DNA of 64,000 nt. Origin: Pirellulales bacterium (GTDB taxonomy: Bacteria > Planctomycetota > Planctomycetia > Pirellulales > Thermoguttaceae). The notes beneath the pieces were generated by a model, which searched no databases, had not been told where the DNA came from, and saw nothing but the letters and a program-made list of their open reading frames with translations. Position 1 is the first letter of the stretch, and each line of letters begins with the position of its first letter. Shown piece by piece: positions 1 through 8,523 of this stretch. The translations under genes and the position numbers were made by a program. The stretch spans positions 124,001-188,000 of the forward strand of contig JAFGRD010000078.1 in assembly GCA_016935315.1 (NCBI GenBank), read 5' to 3'.

Positions 1-67
1 GCCTCCTGGAGCCGGCTCCCGAAGGGGGGCGGCGGAGTCGATCGTTCTCGGAATCGTGCAAGTCTGT

Positions 68-1840
68 TTAGAACAACCCTCTTACCTTACCCGTTTCGAC
101 GTCGATGTCGACCCGCCGATACGCCGGATTGGAGCAGGTTCCCGGCATCAGCGAGATATTTCCCGCCACCGGACAGATAAACCGGGCTCCCCCGTACGTC
201 AGGAAATCGCGAATCGGCAGCGTCCAACCCCGCGGGGCGCCCTTGATCGCCGGATCGTGGCTGAGGCTCAGATGAGACTTGACCATCATGGTCGTGAATT
301 CGTTGAACTTGTCGTCGGCCTCGAACCGCTTCGCCTTGGCCTCGGCCTCCGGCGTGTACGCGACGCCGTCGGCCCCGTACACCTCCTTGGCGATCCGCTC
401 GACCCGCTGACGCAAGGGCGTGTTCAGATCGTAGAGGAACCTGAAATCGACCGTGTCTTCGCAGGCGTCGATCACCGCGTCGGCCAATTCCAGGGCGCCT
501 TCGCCACCGTATCGCCAGTGATTCGAGACCGCCACCCGGGCGCCCGCCGCCTCGGCCATTTTGCGGGTCAGCTCGATTTCCGCCTGGGTGTCGCTGTGGA
601 AGGCGTTGATCGCCACGACCGGGTTGATCCCGGCCTTTTTGACGGTGTTGATGTGCTGCACCAGGTTGCACATGCCGTCTTCGAGCCAGGCCAGGTTTTC
701 CTCGAAGTACTCCTTGGGGATCGGCTTGCCCGGTGGACAGGGCAGAGCGCCGGCGTTGACGCCGTGGTGCTTCAGCCCGCGGATGGTAGTCGTGATGACC
801 GAGACGTTCGGCACGTTGCCGCTGTAGCGGCACTTGACGTTCCAGAACTTCTCGAACCCGATATCGGCGCCGAAGCCCGATTCGGTCAGGTGATAGTCGG
901 CCAGCTTCAGGCAGATCTTGTCGGCCACCACCGACGACTGGCCCACGGCGATGTTGGCGAAGGGCCCGGCGTGGACGAAGCAGGGCTGTCCTTCGAGCGA
1001 CTGCATCAGGTTCGGGTTGACCGCCTCGCGGAGCCAGGCCGTCATGGCCCCGGCCACTTCCAGATCCTCGCACGTAATCGGCTGGCCCTTCTTGTCGTAG
1101 GCCACCACGATCCCGCCAATACGTTCCCGCAGGTCCCTGAGGTCGCTGAAGATCGAGAGGATGGCCATCACCTCGGACGAGACGGCGATGGCGAACTTGC
1201 TCTGCATCAGGTGCCCGTCCATCTTCCCGCCGAGGCCGATGACGATGTTCCTCAGGGATTGGGCGCAGAAGTCGATCACCCAGCCCATCTCGACGTTCGT
1301 CGGGTCGATGTCCAGCCGGTTCAGTCCGATCTTTTCCAGCCGGGCGTCGTTGTAGTTGCGTTCGTGCTGCATCCGGGCGGTCAGAGCGACCATGGCCAGG
1401 TTGTGGGCGTTGATCACGGCGTTGATGTCGCCGGTGAGCCCCAGGGAGAACTCGGTCAGCGGGATGCACTGCGACAATCCGCCGCCGGCCGCCGAGCCCT
1501 TGATGTTCATCGTCGGCCCGCCGGAGGGTTGACGAATGCAGGCGACCACGCGCTTGTTGCGTTTGCCCATGCCTTGGAGCAGGCCCATCGTCGTGGTCGA
1601 CTTGCCCTCCCCGAGCGGGGTTGGGGTGATCGCCGTCACTTCGATGAACTTGCCGTCCGGTCTGTCCTCGAGCCGCTTGAGGACCTTCATGTAGTCCACT
1701 TTGGCGACGTAGTTGCCGTGGGGCAGCAACTCGTCCTTGCTCAGCCCCAACTCGTCGGCGAGCTGGTAGCAGGTTTTCATGCGGGATTCCGCCTCTTCGG
1801 CGATCTCCCAATCCGCGTGCTTCGTCGGGTCCAGAGTCAA
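68..1840 (-). CDS. fhs: Formate--tetrahydrofolate ligase
   Basis: Makes 10-formyl-tetrahydrofolate from formate, ATP and THF in the cytoplasm. The product is about 590 residues, close to the usual ~560. The P-loop region [14 protein letters not shown], the segment [19 protein letters not shown] and the C-terminal [11 protein letters not shown] are typical of the family and intact. I chose a TTG start at 1840 because AGGAGG lies seven bases upstream on the minus strand and the family homology begins just after it; an ATG at 1951 would add 37 unrelated residues. glyA lies upstream on the same strand after a 363-bp gap, so the two could be co-expressed but probably have separate promoters. Function is certain from family similarity; the start is inferred. 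Confidence 0.95.
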   Translation of the reverse strand: MTLDPTKHADWEIAEEAESRMKTCYQLADELGLSKDELLPHGNYVAKVDYMKVLKRLEDRPDGKFIEVTAITPTPLGEGKSTTTMGLLQGMGKRNKRVVACIRQPSGGPTMNIKGSAAGGGLSQCIPLTEFSLGLTGDINAVINAHNLAMVALTARMQHERNYNDARLEKIGLNRLDIDPTNVEMGWVIDFCAQSLRNIVIGLGGKMDGHLMQSKFAIAVSSEVMAILSIFSDLRDLRERIGGIVVAYDKKGQPITCEDLEVAGAMTAWLREAVNPNLMQSLEGQPCFVHAGPFANIAVGQSSVVADKICLKLADYHLTESGFGADIGFEKFWNVKCRYSGNVPNVSVITTTIRGLKHHGVNAGALPCPPGKPIPKEYFEENLAWLEDGMCNLVQHINTVKKAGINPVVAINAFHSDTQAEIELTRKMAEAAGARVAVSNHWRYGGEGALELADAVIDACEDTVDFRFLYDLNTPLRQRVERIAKEVYGADGVAYTPEAEAKAKRFEADDKFNEFTTMMVKSHLSLSHDPAIKGAPRGWTLPIRDFLTYGGARFICPVAGNISLMPGTCSNPAYRRVDIDVETGKVRGLF

Positions 1841-2203
1841 AAGAAACCCTCCTCGTCGAGTGAGATTCACGGAGACGGGTCGGTATTGGAATTCGGCACA
1901 ACGCTTGCCGAGACTTTGCTCTCGTTCGACGTCTGGCGGAAGCGAACGCAAAACGCAACTACGTTGGCTCGATGCAGCGAGTGGACCTGCGGCGACAGAA
2001 GACAGCGGAACTCACGCACCGTACGCAAAGTCGGTTCTCATCTCGTGTGCCGGCACGGTTACCAGATTCTGCTTCGGCTGTCAAGATGCCGGCCCGCGCG
2101 AAGCGGCCCCGCGTCGCCGGCATGTCGCTGGCGCGAATTCACCACCGCAGAATGCGCGCGCCGATACGGCGATACAGCGCACAGAAGATCGGCGGCCGAC
2201 ACC
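1841..2203. other. Gap between glyA and fhs, no gene seen
   Basis: This 363-bp stretch separates glyA from fhs on the same strand. It ends with the AGGAGG ribosome site of fhs. I see no tRNA, no convincing riboswitch and no long inverted repeat. It presumably holds the fhs promoter, but I could not pick a clear -35/-10 pair. Confidence 0.5.
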
Positions 2204-3550
2204 TCAAAACGTTCCCTGGACGACCTCGCTCTGCTCGACCCATCGGCCGATGCCGGGAACCTCGTATTGCAGGCACAACTCGGCCACTTCGTTGCGGACC
2301 CTTTGGGCGGTCTCTTCGCAATCCGGCAGGCTGCGACAAACCACATCGATCCAGCCGGCGATTCGATCCATCTCCGCCTCTTTCATGCCCATGGTCGTCA
2401 AGGCGGGTGTGCCCATCCGCACGCCGCTGGTCACGGCCGGCTTGCGGTGATCGCCGGGCACCATGTTGAAGTTGCAGATAATGCCCGCGTCGGCCAGGGC
2501 CTTTGCCACCTCCTTGCCCGTGAACTGGCTCTTGCGCAAATCCATAACCAGCAGGTGGTTGTCGGTTCCCCCGCTGGCCAATTCGTGGCCGCGCTCCAGA
2601 AGCCCCTCGGCAAGCCGCCGGCAATTCTTCACCACCTGATGTCCATACTGGCGAAACTCCTCGGTGGCCGCTTCCCGAAACGCCACGGCCATGGCGGCGA
2701 TCACGTTCATGTGAGGCCCGCCCTGCAGAGCGGGAAACACCGCCCGGTCGATTCGCTTGGCCAGGTTGAATCGGCTCTTGGCGTGATACTTCTCGTGATA
2801 GCGGTCCTCGATCTTCGAGAGGAGGAAGCCGGCTCGCGGGCCGCGCAGCATCTTGTGGGCCGTGCTGCTGACCACGTCGCAAAACGGAACCGGGTCGGGG
2901 TGTGCCCCGGCGACGATCAGCCCGTTGATATGGGCGATGTCGGCCACCAGATAGGCGTCGATCTCGCGCGCGATCTCGTCAAACACGTGGTAATCGAACA
3001 CCCGCGGATATGAGGTCCCGCCGACGATGATCATGCGAGGACGCTCGCGGCGGGCGATCTCGCGGATCTCGTCGTAGTCGAGGATTCCCGTCTCGGGGTC
3101 GGGCCCGTAGGGGATCTGCGTGTAATCTGACCCGGAGAAGCTAACCCCCCATCCGTGCGTAAGGTGCCCGCCTTGAGGCACAGGCATACCCATCACCTTG
3201 TCGCCCGGGCGACAAAGTGCGCGGAACACGGCCTGATTGGCGGGTGAGCCCGAATACGGTTGGACGTTGGCGTGCTCGGCCCCGAAGAGCGATTTCGCCC
3301 GCTCGATGGCCAGCGACTCGATCTCATCCATGATCTCGTTGCCTTCGTAGTACCGTGCGCCGGGGTAACCCTCGCAGTATTTGTTGGTCAGGATCGACCC
3401 GGTAGCCTCCAGCACAGCGAACCGGACGTAGTTCTCCGAGGGGATCATTTTCAAGGTTGTCGACTCGGCATGGATCTGGCCCTCGAGCAGGCGATAGAGC
3501 TGAGGGTCCTCCGATTTGAGGCGCTGGTAGCGTTCCGCGTCATTGCGCAT
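2204..3550 (-). CDS. glyA: Serine hydroxymethyltransferase (divergent type)
   Basis: A PLP enzyme that interconverts serine and glycine and charges THF with a one-carbon unit. It has 448 residues, a little longer than the usual ~415-430. The N-terminal ENYVRFAVLEATGSILTNKYCEGYPG and the PLP-lysine segment STAHKMLRGPRAG are recognisable. The latter differs from the common TTTHKTLRGPRGG, and the preceding block reads GGTSYPRVFDYHVF rather than GASAYSR-type. The start is ATG at 3550 with AAGGAG six to eight bases upstream; longer in-frame starts lack a site. The gene is divergent from fmt and upstream of fhs, making a one-carbon neighbourhood. The lysine is present, so I infer activity. Confidence 0.93.
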   Translation of the reverse strand: MRNDAERYQRLKSEDPQLYRLLEGQIHAESTTLKMIPSENYVRFAVLEATGSILTNKYCEGYPGARYYEGNEIMDEIESLAIERAKSLFGAEHANVQPYSGSPANQAVFRALCRPGDKVMGMPVPQGGHLTHGWGVSFSGSDYTQIPYGPDPETGILDYDEIREIARRERPRMIIVGGTSYPRVFDYHVFDEIAREIDAYLVADIAHINGLIVAGAHPDPVPFCDVVSSTAHKMLRGPRAGFLLSKIEDRYHEKYHAKSRFNLAKRIDRAVFPALQGGPHMNVIAAMAVAFREAATEEFRQYGHQVVKNCRRLAEGLLERGHELASGGTDNHLLVMDLRKSQFTGKEVAKALADAGIICNFNMVPGDHRKPAVTSGVRMGTPALTTMGMKEAEMDRIAGWIDVVCRSLPDCEETAQRVRNEVAELCLQYEVPGIGRWVEQSEVVQGTF

Positions 3551-3669
3551 ACAAGAGATCTCCTTCGAACAGGTGGGGCGCTCTGGTTCCTTCCTCATTT
3601 CCAGGATACCTTCGCGGACACGATAAGACAACCGGCTGCCCCGTCGGCAGCGGCAATCCGGGTGGTGGC

Positions 3670-3697
3670 TTGCATTTTGCGGGGGCTTGCCTAGGAT
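3670..3697 (+). promoter_or_regulatory. Possible fmt promoter
   Basis: TTGCAT (3670-3675), a 16-base spacer and TAGGAT (3692-3697) lie about 60 bases before the fmt start, in the divergent glyA/fmt gap. The match to the sigma-70 consensus is only partial. Confidence 0.3.
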
Positions 3698-3758
3698 ACA
3701 GTCGCGGGCGAGTTACGAACGTTGGCGAATTTCAGACTGCAAAGGCCGGCCCTTCTCG

Positions 3759-4787
3759 ATGCGTCTTGTGATGATAGGAACCGGCCCGTTCGCGATGCCG
3801 GCCTTCCGGGGATTATACGACACGCACCATGAGATCGTGGCTCTGGTCACGAAGCCGCTGGACCCCCACCGCGGCAGGGCAGCGGCGTCAATCCCCCCGA
3901 TTCGTGACATTGCTAACGCCCAGGGAACCCCCATCTTCGGCCCGGTCGATATCAACAGCGAGCAGGCCCACATACAGCTGGAACAGTTTTGCGCCGATTT
4001 GCTGGTAGTCTGCGACTACGGACAGATCCTATCGGCCGCCACGCTGGCGACCTCTCGTTTGGGCGGGGTGAATATCCACGGGTCGTTGTTGCCCAAATAT
4101 CGCGGGGCCGCGCCGATCAATTGGGCCATCTACCACGGCGACGCGGAAACCGGGGTCAGCGTCATCCACATGACCCCCCGCGTAGATGCCGGACCCGTGA
4201 TGGCCCAGGGGCGGCTCGATATCCACCCGGAAGAAACGGCCGTCGAACTCGAAATCCGGCTCTCGGAAGTCGGCGCGTGGTTGGTCCGGCGAGCCATCGA
4301 CTCCCTGGAGGCCGGCCGCTGGGAAGCGCTGCCGCAAGACCCCAAGCTGGCCTCGAAAGCACCCCGGCTGAAGAAAACCGACGGCCTGATCGACTGGACC
4401 CGGCTTGCCTCGGCCATCAAGAACCAGGTCCGAGCGATGGAGCCCTGGCCGAAGACCTACACGTTCTGGCACCGTCGCAAGGCGGAGCCGCTCCGTTTGG
4501 TCCTGGGGCCGGTGTCGATCGAGAATCTGGCCGATTCCCCGGCGCCGCCGGGCACGATCGTGGAAGCGTCGGGCGATCGCCTGCTGGTGGCCGCCGGCCA
4601 GGGGGCCGTGCGGTTGCAGCGGCTCCAGCCCGCCGGAAAACGGATGCTTGCGGTCGCCGAGTTCCTCCGCGGCTACCGCGTGCAGCCGGGGGACACTTTC
4701 GCGGGGCCGACCAGCGGTCCGTCAGAAAACAAGCTGGACATTTCCACGGGGCGAAAGACGGCGCAACCGCCATTCGATCCTTATTGA
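3759..4787 (+). CDS. fmt: Methionyl-tRNA formyltransferase
   Basis: Formylates initiator Met-tRNA using 10-formyl-THF, the product of the nearby fhs enzyme. It has 342 residues against the usual ~310-320. The catalytic stretch VNIHGSLLPKYRGAAP, with its Asn and His, and the downstream RVDAGPVMAQ Asp are present, followed by a Fmt C-terminal domain. The ATG at 3759 begins the conserved MRLVMIGTGPFAMPAF; earlier in-frame codons encode nothing conserved. The last ~20 residues look like an unconserved tail. The stop codon TGA at 4785-4787 lies inside the first bases of a dispersed repeat (TTATTGAC), so the repeat supplies the end of this reading frame. Confidence 0.95.
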   Translation: MRLVMIGTGPFAMPAFRGLYDTHHEIVALVTKPLDPHRGRAAASIPPIRDIANAQGTPIFGPVDINSEQAHIQLEQFCADLLVVCDYGQILSAATLATSRLGGVNIHGSLLPKYRGAAPINWAIYHGDAETGVSVIHMTPRVDAGPVMAQGRLDIHPEETAVELEIRLSEVGAWLVRRAIDSLEAGRWEALPQDPKLASKAPRLKKTDGLIDWTRLASAIKNQVRAMEPWPKTYTFWHRRKAEPLRLVLGPVSIENLADSPAPPGTIVEASGDRLLVAAGQGAVRLQRLQPAGKRMLAVAEFLRGYRVQPGDTFAGPTSGPSENKLDISTGRKTAQPPFDPY

Positions 4788-4858
4788 CCTTTGCACGGTC
4801 AATACGCGAGGGCGACCAACGGGAGCCCGGTGTTTCCGGCCTCGCGTTGGTCGGCTCC
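4781..4858 (+). repeat. Palindromic element, copy A (right end lost)
   Basis: Begins TTATTGACCTTTGCAC and runs through the conserved core GCGAGGGCGACCAACGGGAG and its hairpin partner GCGTTGGTCGGC. The right-hand terminal block seen in the other copies is missing. It overlaps the fmt stop codon and lies between the convergent fmt and response-regulator genes. Confidence 0.8.
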
Positions 4859-4860
4859 GC

Positions 4861-4913
4861 ACTTTCTGATGAGACTCTTTCAGATAGGCCGTTGGGCCGT
4901 TTCTTCAGAAAGT
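4861..4913. terminator. Inverted repeat between convergent genes
   Basis: ACTTTCTGA (4861-4869) pairs perfectly with TCAGAAAGT (4905-4913), and a small GGCC/GGCC hairpin sits between the arms. It spans the end of the response-regulator gene and faces fmt. It may act as a two-way terminator, but there is no T tract. Confidence 0.3.
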
Positions 4914-5363
4914 GCGTTCTCCAGAAAGTGTGGATCGGTTCCAACCGAGCCAGTAGAGGGCCAGGTCATCCATCAGCTTGCTGAACTCGGCGAACCCGAC
5001 GGGTTTGACCAGGTAGCTGTTGGCGTGGTATCGGTAGGCCTCCGCGACGTCTTTCTCGGCCTCGGACGAAGTCAGGATTACCACCGGAATACTGAGCAAG
5101 TCTTCGGCGGTCTTGATTGTCCGCAGCACCTCCAACCCGTCGATCCTGGGCAAACGAAGGTCGAGCAGAATCAGGCACGGTCGAGGGCTTTTGCGGGGGT
5201 CCTGATAAACATCCCGCCGAAGCAGGTAGTCCAACGCGGTCTCGCCGTCCTCGACCAGGTAGACGATGCAGTCCCTCTGATGTTTCTTCAGACTCCGATC
5301 CACCAGGTGGGCATGGTCGGGATTGTCCTCGATGTGCAGAACGGTCGGGGGTTGGCCCATCAT
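4905..5363 (-). CDS. Single-domain response regulator (Rcp1-like)
   Basis: A 152-residue CheY-like receiver with no output domain. The acidic pair is in VLHIEDNPDHAHL, the phospho-acceptor Asp is in LILLDLRLPRIDG, the Thr/Ser is in VVILTSSEAEKD, and the Lys is in SYLVKPVGF. The insert between beta-2 and beta-3 and the wording resemble Rcp1-type regulators, which partner PAS or phytochrome-like kinases. Its ATG overlaps the kinase stop codon in TGATG, so translation is coupled. It probably relays phosphate or binds a partner protein rather than DNA. Confidence 0.93.
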   Translation of the reverse strand: MMGQPPTVLHIEDNPDHAHLVDRSLKKHQRDCIVYLVEDGETALDYLLRRDVYQDPRKSPRPCLILLDLRLPRIDGLEVLRTIKTAEDLLSIPVVILTSSEAEKDVAEAYRYHANSYLVKPVGFAEFSKLMDDLALYWLGWNRSTLSGERTF

Positions 5364-6520
5364 CAGTCCGTCTCCCTGTTGGCGGTCGCTGCGGTTGGCC
5401 GGGGTCTCGAGGGTACGGTGAAGCAGAAGGTCGAACCCTGTCCCGAGCCTTCCGACTCGACCCAGACGCGTCCCCCATGTGCTTCGATGATGCGTTTGAC
5501 CAACGCCAACCCGACGCCGGAGCCTTCGACCGCCTGGTCAAGCTGGTCGAACAGGCCGAAAACGCGCTGGTGATAGCGAGGCTCAATGCCCATGCCGTTG
5601 TCTCGAACATAGCAGACCGGCCCGCTTTCGCCTAGCCGGACGCCGATCTCGATGCGTGGCCGGGGCGGATCGCCGATGTATTTCACGGCGTTATCGATCA
5701 GGTTCACAAGCACCTGCAGCAACCGAGGGCGGTCGCCGAGAACGAGCGGCAGATCGGGACCGACGACGACCTCGACTTTCCTCGCGGCAATCCGACCGCC
5801 GACCAGTTCCAGCGATTCCCGAGCCAGATCGTCCAGGGGCACACGCGTCGCCGGGTTGCACAGCCGACCGACACGCGACAGCTCCAGCAATTCGTCGAGC
5901 AGTTGGCCCATGGTGTCGGCCGCCCCGGCGATTCGCATCATATCGTGCTCGATCGCCTCGGTGCCGCCTTCCACCAGGTCCTCTTTCAGCAAGCCCACGT
6001 AGCCCTTGATCGTGACCAGCGGGCTCTTCAGGTCATGGGAAACCGTGTAGGTGAATCGTTCCAGCTCGGCGTTCTGGGCCTCCAGCCGGCCAATCAGCTC
6101 TTCGCGTTCCGATTCCGCTCGCTTGCGCTCGGTAATGTCGCTGAAAACGGTGGCGAATTGTGCCGGGCCGGGTCGGAAAACGGAGATCGCAAAATGCCGG
6201 TCCATGGGAGCGAAATACGTCTCGAACGACGTCGGCTGGCCCGACTCGGCCACCTGGGCGTAGACGTCCAAGTAGGGCGGTTCCCCGGCCCCGTAGAATT
6301 CCGAAGCGATCGCGCCGACCGCCTTGTCCCGGTGCAGTCCGAGAATCGCCTCGTAGGCGGGATTCACGTCCAAGATCCGATAGTCCCTGGCCGCTCCCGC
6401 CTCGTCATAGATCAGCCGATGCAGGCAGACCCCTTCGCTGATCGAGGAGTACAGGGATCTCAAGTTTGCCTCGCTCAGCCTGCAAACCGGCTCGTCTCTC
6501 GTTTTCGCATGGTTGTGCAT
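5363..6520 (-). CDS. PAS-domain sensor histidine kinase
   Basis: A 385-residue soluble kinase. Residues ~15-130 form a PAS domain ending in the usual VFSDITERKRAE linker. The HisKA segment FTYTVSHDLKSPLVTIKGY carries the phospho-accepting His. The HATPase part shows an N box (LVNLIDNAVKYI), DNGMGIEP and the G2-type GSGVGLALVKRIIEAHGG. I see no membrane segment, so the signal is probably cytoplasmic. It is co-transcribed with the overlapping receiver gene. The ligand cannot be read from the sequence. Confidence 0.93.
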   Translation of the reverse strand: MHNHAKTRDEPVCRLSEANLRSLYSSISEGVCLHRLIYDEAGAARDYRILDVNPAYEAILGLHRDKAVGAIASEFYGAGEPPYLDVYAQVAESGQPTSFETYFAPMDRHFAISVFRPGPAQFATVFSDITERKRAESEREELIGRLEAQNAELERFTYTVSHDLKSPLVTIKGYVGLLKEDLVEGGTEAIEHDMMRIAGAADTMGQLLDELLELSRVGRLCNPATRVPLDDLARESLELVGGRIAARKVEVVVGPDLPLVLGDRPRLLQVLVNLIDNAVKYIGDPPRPRIEIGVRLGESGPVCYVRDNGMGIEPRYHQRVFGLFDQLDQAVEGSGVGLALVKRIIEAHGGRVWVESEGSGQGSTFCFTVPSRPRPTAATANRETD

Positions 6521-6774
6521 GGGCCGGAATCTTCAGCTCTCAGCGGACTTTTGCACGACGGCGAGGCGACGGAATGTCAGCGAGAACGGCTGTGCAGCGG
6601 GCGTTCTCATTCATGCGTGCCGGATCGCCGTCAAGGCATGGTACGAATGACGGTCTGAAAGATGCTCCCCGTGTGCACTCTGAGTTCTCGCACGCGGCCT
6701 CGCCCCCGCACCGACTCGAGAATGTCGCCGGATTGTCGCTTCTCGGAAGCCCGGCGCTGACCCAGGCATGCCCG

Positions 6775-7383
6775 CTAGTCCGACGCCATGTCGGTCTTCC
6801 AGACTTCCCACACCTTGCCCACCAGCTCGGGGCCGGGCTTGAGAGTCATTTTGCCGGGTTTCCAACCCGAGGGGGTCGCTTCGGACCCTTTGCTTTCTCG
6901 GACCAGTTGAAAGGCCTGGATCTGCCTGAGGGTCTCCGCAACGTGTCTGCCGACCGGGGGAGTGAGAACCTCGTATCCTTGAATGATGCCGTCGGGGTCG
7001 ATGATGAACCGGCCTCGGTTTTCCACGCCCGCCTGCTCGTCATAAACGCCGTAGGCCGTGCCAACCTTGCCGCCCCCGTCGGAAAGCATTGGGAAGGGAA
7101 CGCCGCCCTCGACCATTTTGGACAATTCATGGTCGTTCCACATCTTGTGGACGAAGACGCTGTCGACGCTCATCGACAGGACTTCCACGCCGAGCTTCTG
7201 GAACTCCGCGTACAGATCGGCGACCGCCGATACTTCGGTCGCTCACACAAACGTGAAATCGCCCGGATAACAGCACAGGGCCACCCACTTTCCCAGTTGG
7301 TCCGACAGCTTGACGCTCGTGAAACGCCCCTGGTGATACGCCGGGGCGACGAAGTCGGGTGCTGCTTTTCCCACTTGGATCAT
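6775..7383 (-). CDS. Peroxiredoxin, probable selenoprotein (in-frame TGA at the active site)
   Basis: A typical AhpC/Prx-fold peroxidase that reduces peroxides. The frame reads [14 protein letters not shown], then TGA (7245-7243), then [14 protein letters not shown]. The family has FTFVC[AP]TE here, so TGA stands exactly at the peroxidatic cysteine, and homology continues in the same frame for 155 residues. With the ATG at 7383 (AAGGAGA upstream) the TGA is codon 47, where AhpC has its cysteine. A second start at 7494, with AGGAG upstream, would add 37 residues. A hairpin follows at bacterial SECIS spacing. No cysteine follows the TGA; the C-terminal resolving cysteine region reads [10 protein letters not shown]. 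Selenocysteine is the best reading; a nonsense mutation or sequencing error is the alternative. A normal gene finder would split this into two pieces. Confidence 0.85.
7216..7245 (-). promoter_or_regulatory. UGA codon and candidate bacterial SECIS hairpin
   Basis: After the UGA (7245-7243), ATCGGC (7231-7226) pairs with GCCGAT (7221-7216) around the loop GGUC. The loop begins 18 bases after the UGA, inside the 16-37 range described for bacterial SECIS elements, and starts with G as those loops do. A competing seven-pair hairpin, GCGACCG with CGGTCGC, overlaps it. Confidence 0.6.
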
Positions 7384-7637
7384 TCTTTTCGTCTCCTTGG
7401 TAGGTTGCGGAACCTCTCGTTCCTGTGTCTGATCTGGCTCCCCGACCAGGCCTCCGGTCGGACGGGCACACCCTGCCTCCGACTTTTCCGCCATGGCATA
7501 TCTCCTATGTCAACATTTGGATGTGGGCGGTTGCCCCGTGGTGTTATGGCAGCAGGGGCGGCTGCACGGCCTCTGGCTTCCTTTCCTTCCCCATAAATCA
7601 GAAACCTACTCCCTCGCGGGCCGCGGGTCAAGCCACC

Positions 7638-8396
7638 TCAGCCTTTTTTCCGCCGCACCTTGTAGTTGCCGCGACTGTCGTCGTATTCCAGTTCGATAAG
7701 CCCCTTTGCCTTGAGGTCTTCGAGCAATTCGGAGAAGCTTCCGTAGCCGTAATATCCTTCGTTGAAGCCGGGATGCACTCGTCGAATGGCCTGTTTGAGC
7801 GTCGAGCCCCACAACGGATCGTAGTCTTGTTCGGCCGAGGCCGCGACTTCCATCACCCGCTCGATGGCTTCCTGCTTCTTGTCTACCTTGGTCTTGCCCT
7901 TTTTTGCCACCACTCGGGTCTTCTTGGCCGCCCGGATCAGGTCGTCGTAGTAGATGAACTCGTCGCAGTTGGCGATGAGCAGATCCGAAGTGGAGCTTTT
8001 TGCGCCGCAGCCGATGACGCGTTTGTCGTTCTCTTTCAGCTTGGAGACCAGCGGCGAGAAATCGCTATCGCCGGAAATCAGGGCGAACACGTCGATGTGT
8101 TGTTTCGAGTAGCAGAGATCCAGCGCGTCGACGACCATGCGGATGTCGGCGCTGTTCTTGCCGCTGGCCTTGCTCTGGGGAATGTCGATTAGCTCGATGC
8201 CGTGGGTGTGGAACTCCCGCACGGCGTCCTGGTAGTTGCTCCAATCACAATAGGCCCGCTTGTAAACGAGACGGCCCTTCTCCAACAGCCGTTTCAAAAC
8301 CAGTTGGATTTGAAACTGGCCCACCTTCATGTCTCGCACCCCAATGGCCAGGTTCTCGAAATCGACGAAAACGGCGATCAACGGTTCTTCGGACAT
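7638..8396 (-). CDS. NYN-domain (LabA/DUF88) protein with OST-HTH-like C-terminus
   Basis: A 252-residue putative PIN-like ribonuclease. Acidic metal-binding positions are visible in AVFVDFENLAIG, SADIRMVVDAL and ALISGDSDFSPLV. A lysine-rich linker at residues ~155-175 leads to a C-terminal block, DPLWGSTLKQAIRRVHPGFN to the end, that resembles OST-HTH/LOTUS RNA-binding modules. The start is ATG at 8396 with GAGGAA upstream; the longer frame has only arginine-rich noise. It stands alone between the peroxiredoxin and the large secreted protein. An RNA-processing role is inferred from the family only. Confidence 0.88.
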   Translation of the reverse strand: MSEEPLIAVFVDFENLAIGVRDMKVGQFQIQLVLKRLLEKGRLVYKRAYCDWSNYQDAVREFHTHGIELIDIPQSKASGKNSADIRMVVDALDLCYSKQHIDVFALISGDSDFSPLVSKLKENDKRVIGCGAKSSTSDLLIANCDEFIYYDDLIRAAKKTRVVAKKGKTKVDKKQEAIERVMEVAASAEQDYDPLWGSTLKQAIRRVHPGFNEGYYGYGSFSELLEDLKAKGLIELEYDDSRGNYKVRRKKG

Positions 8397-8523
8397 GGAA
8401 ATTCCTCGGCTTGGTTTGCGGGGGGAGGATTGGCTGCCTGGCAGCCCGCCCAAGGAGATTCTAGCCCGCGGCGGCCAAAAGCCACAGGCCAAATTCCCGG
8501 CCCGGCTCGACGGGGGGCGCCAC

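Noticed and set aside
56-3013. 985-codon open frame on the plus strand
   Set aside because: It is antisense to fhs and glyA, both certain genes. High GC leaves few stop codons, so long mirror frames are expected.
7243-7494. Peroxiredoxin as two separate genes or a pseudogene
   Set aside because: Homology continues in the same frame without gap across the TGA, the TGA sits precisely at the catalytic Cys, and a SECIS-like hairpin follows. A pseudogene would be an unlikely coincidence, though it is not excluded.
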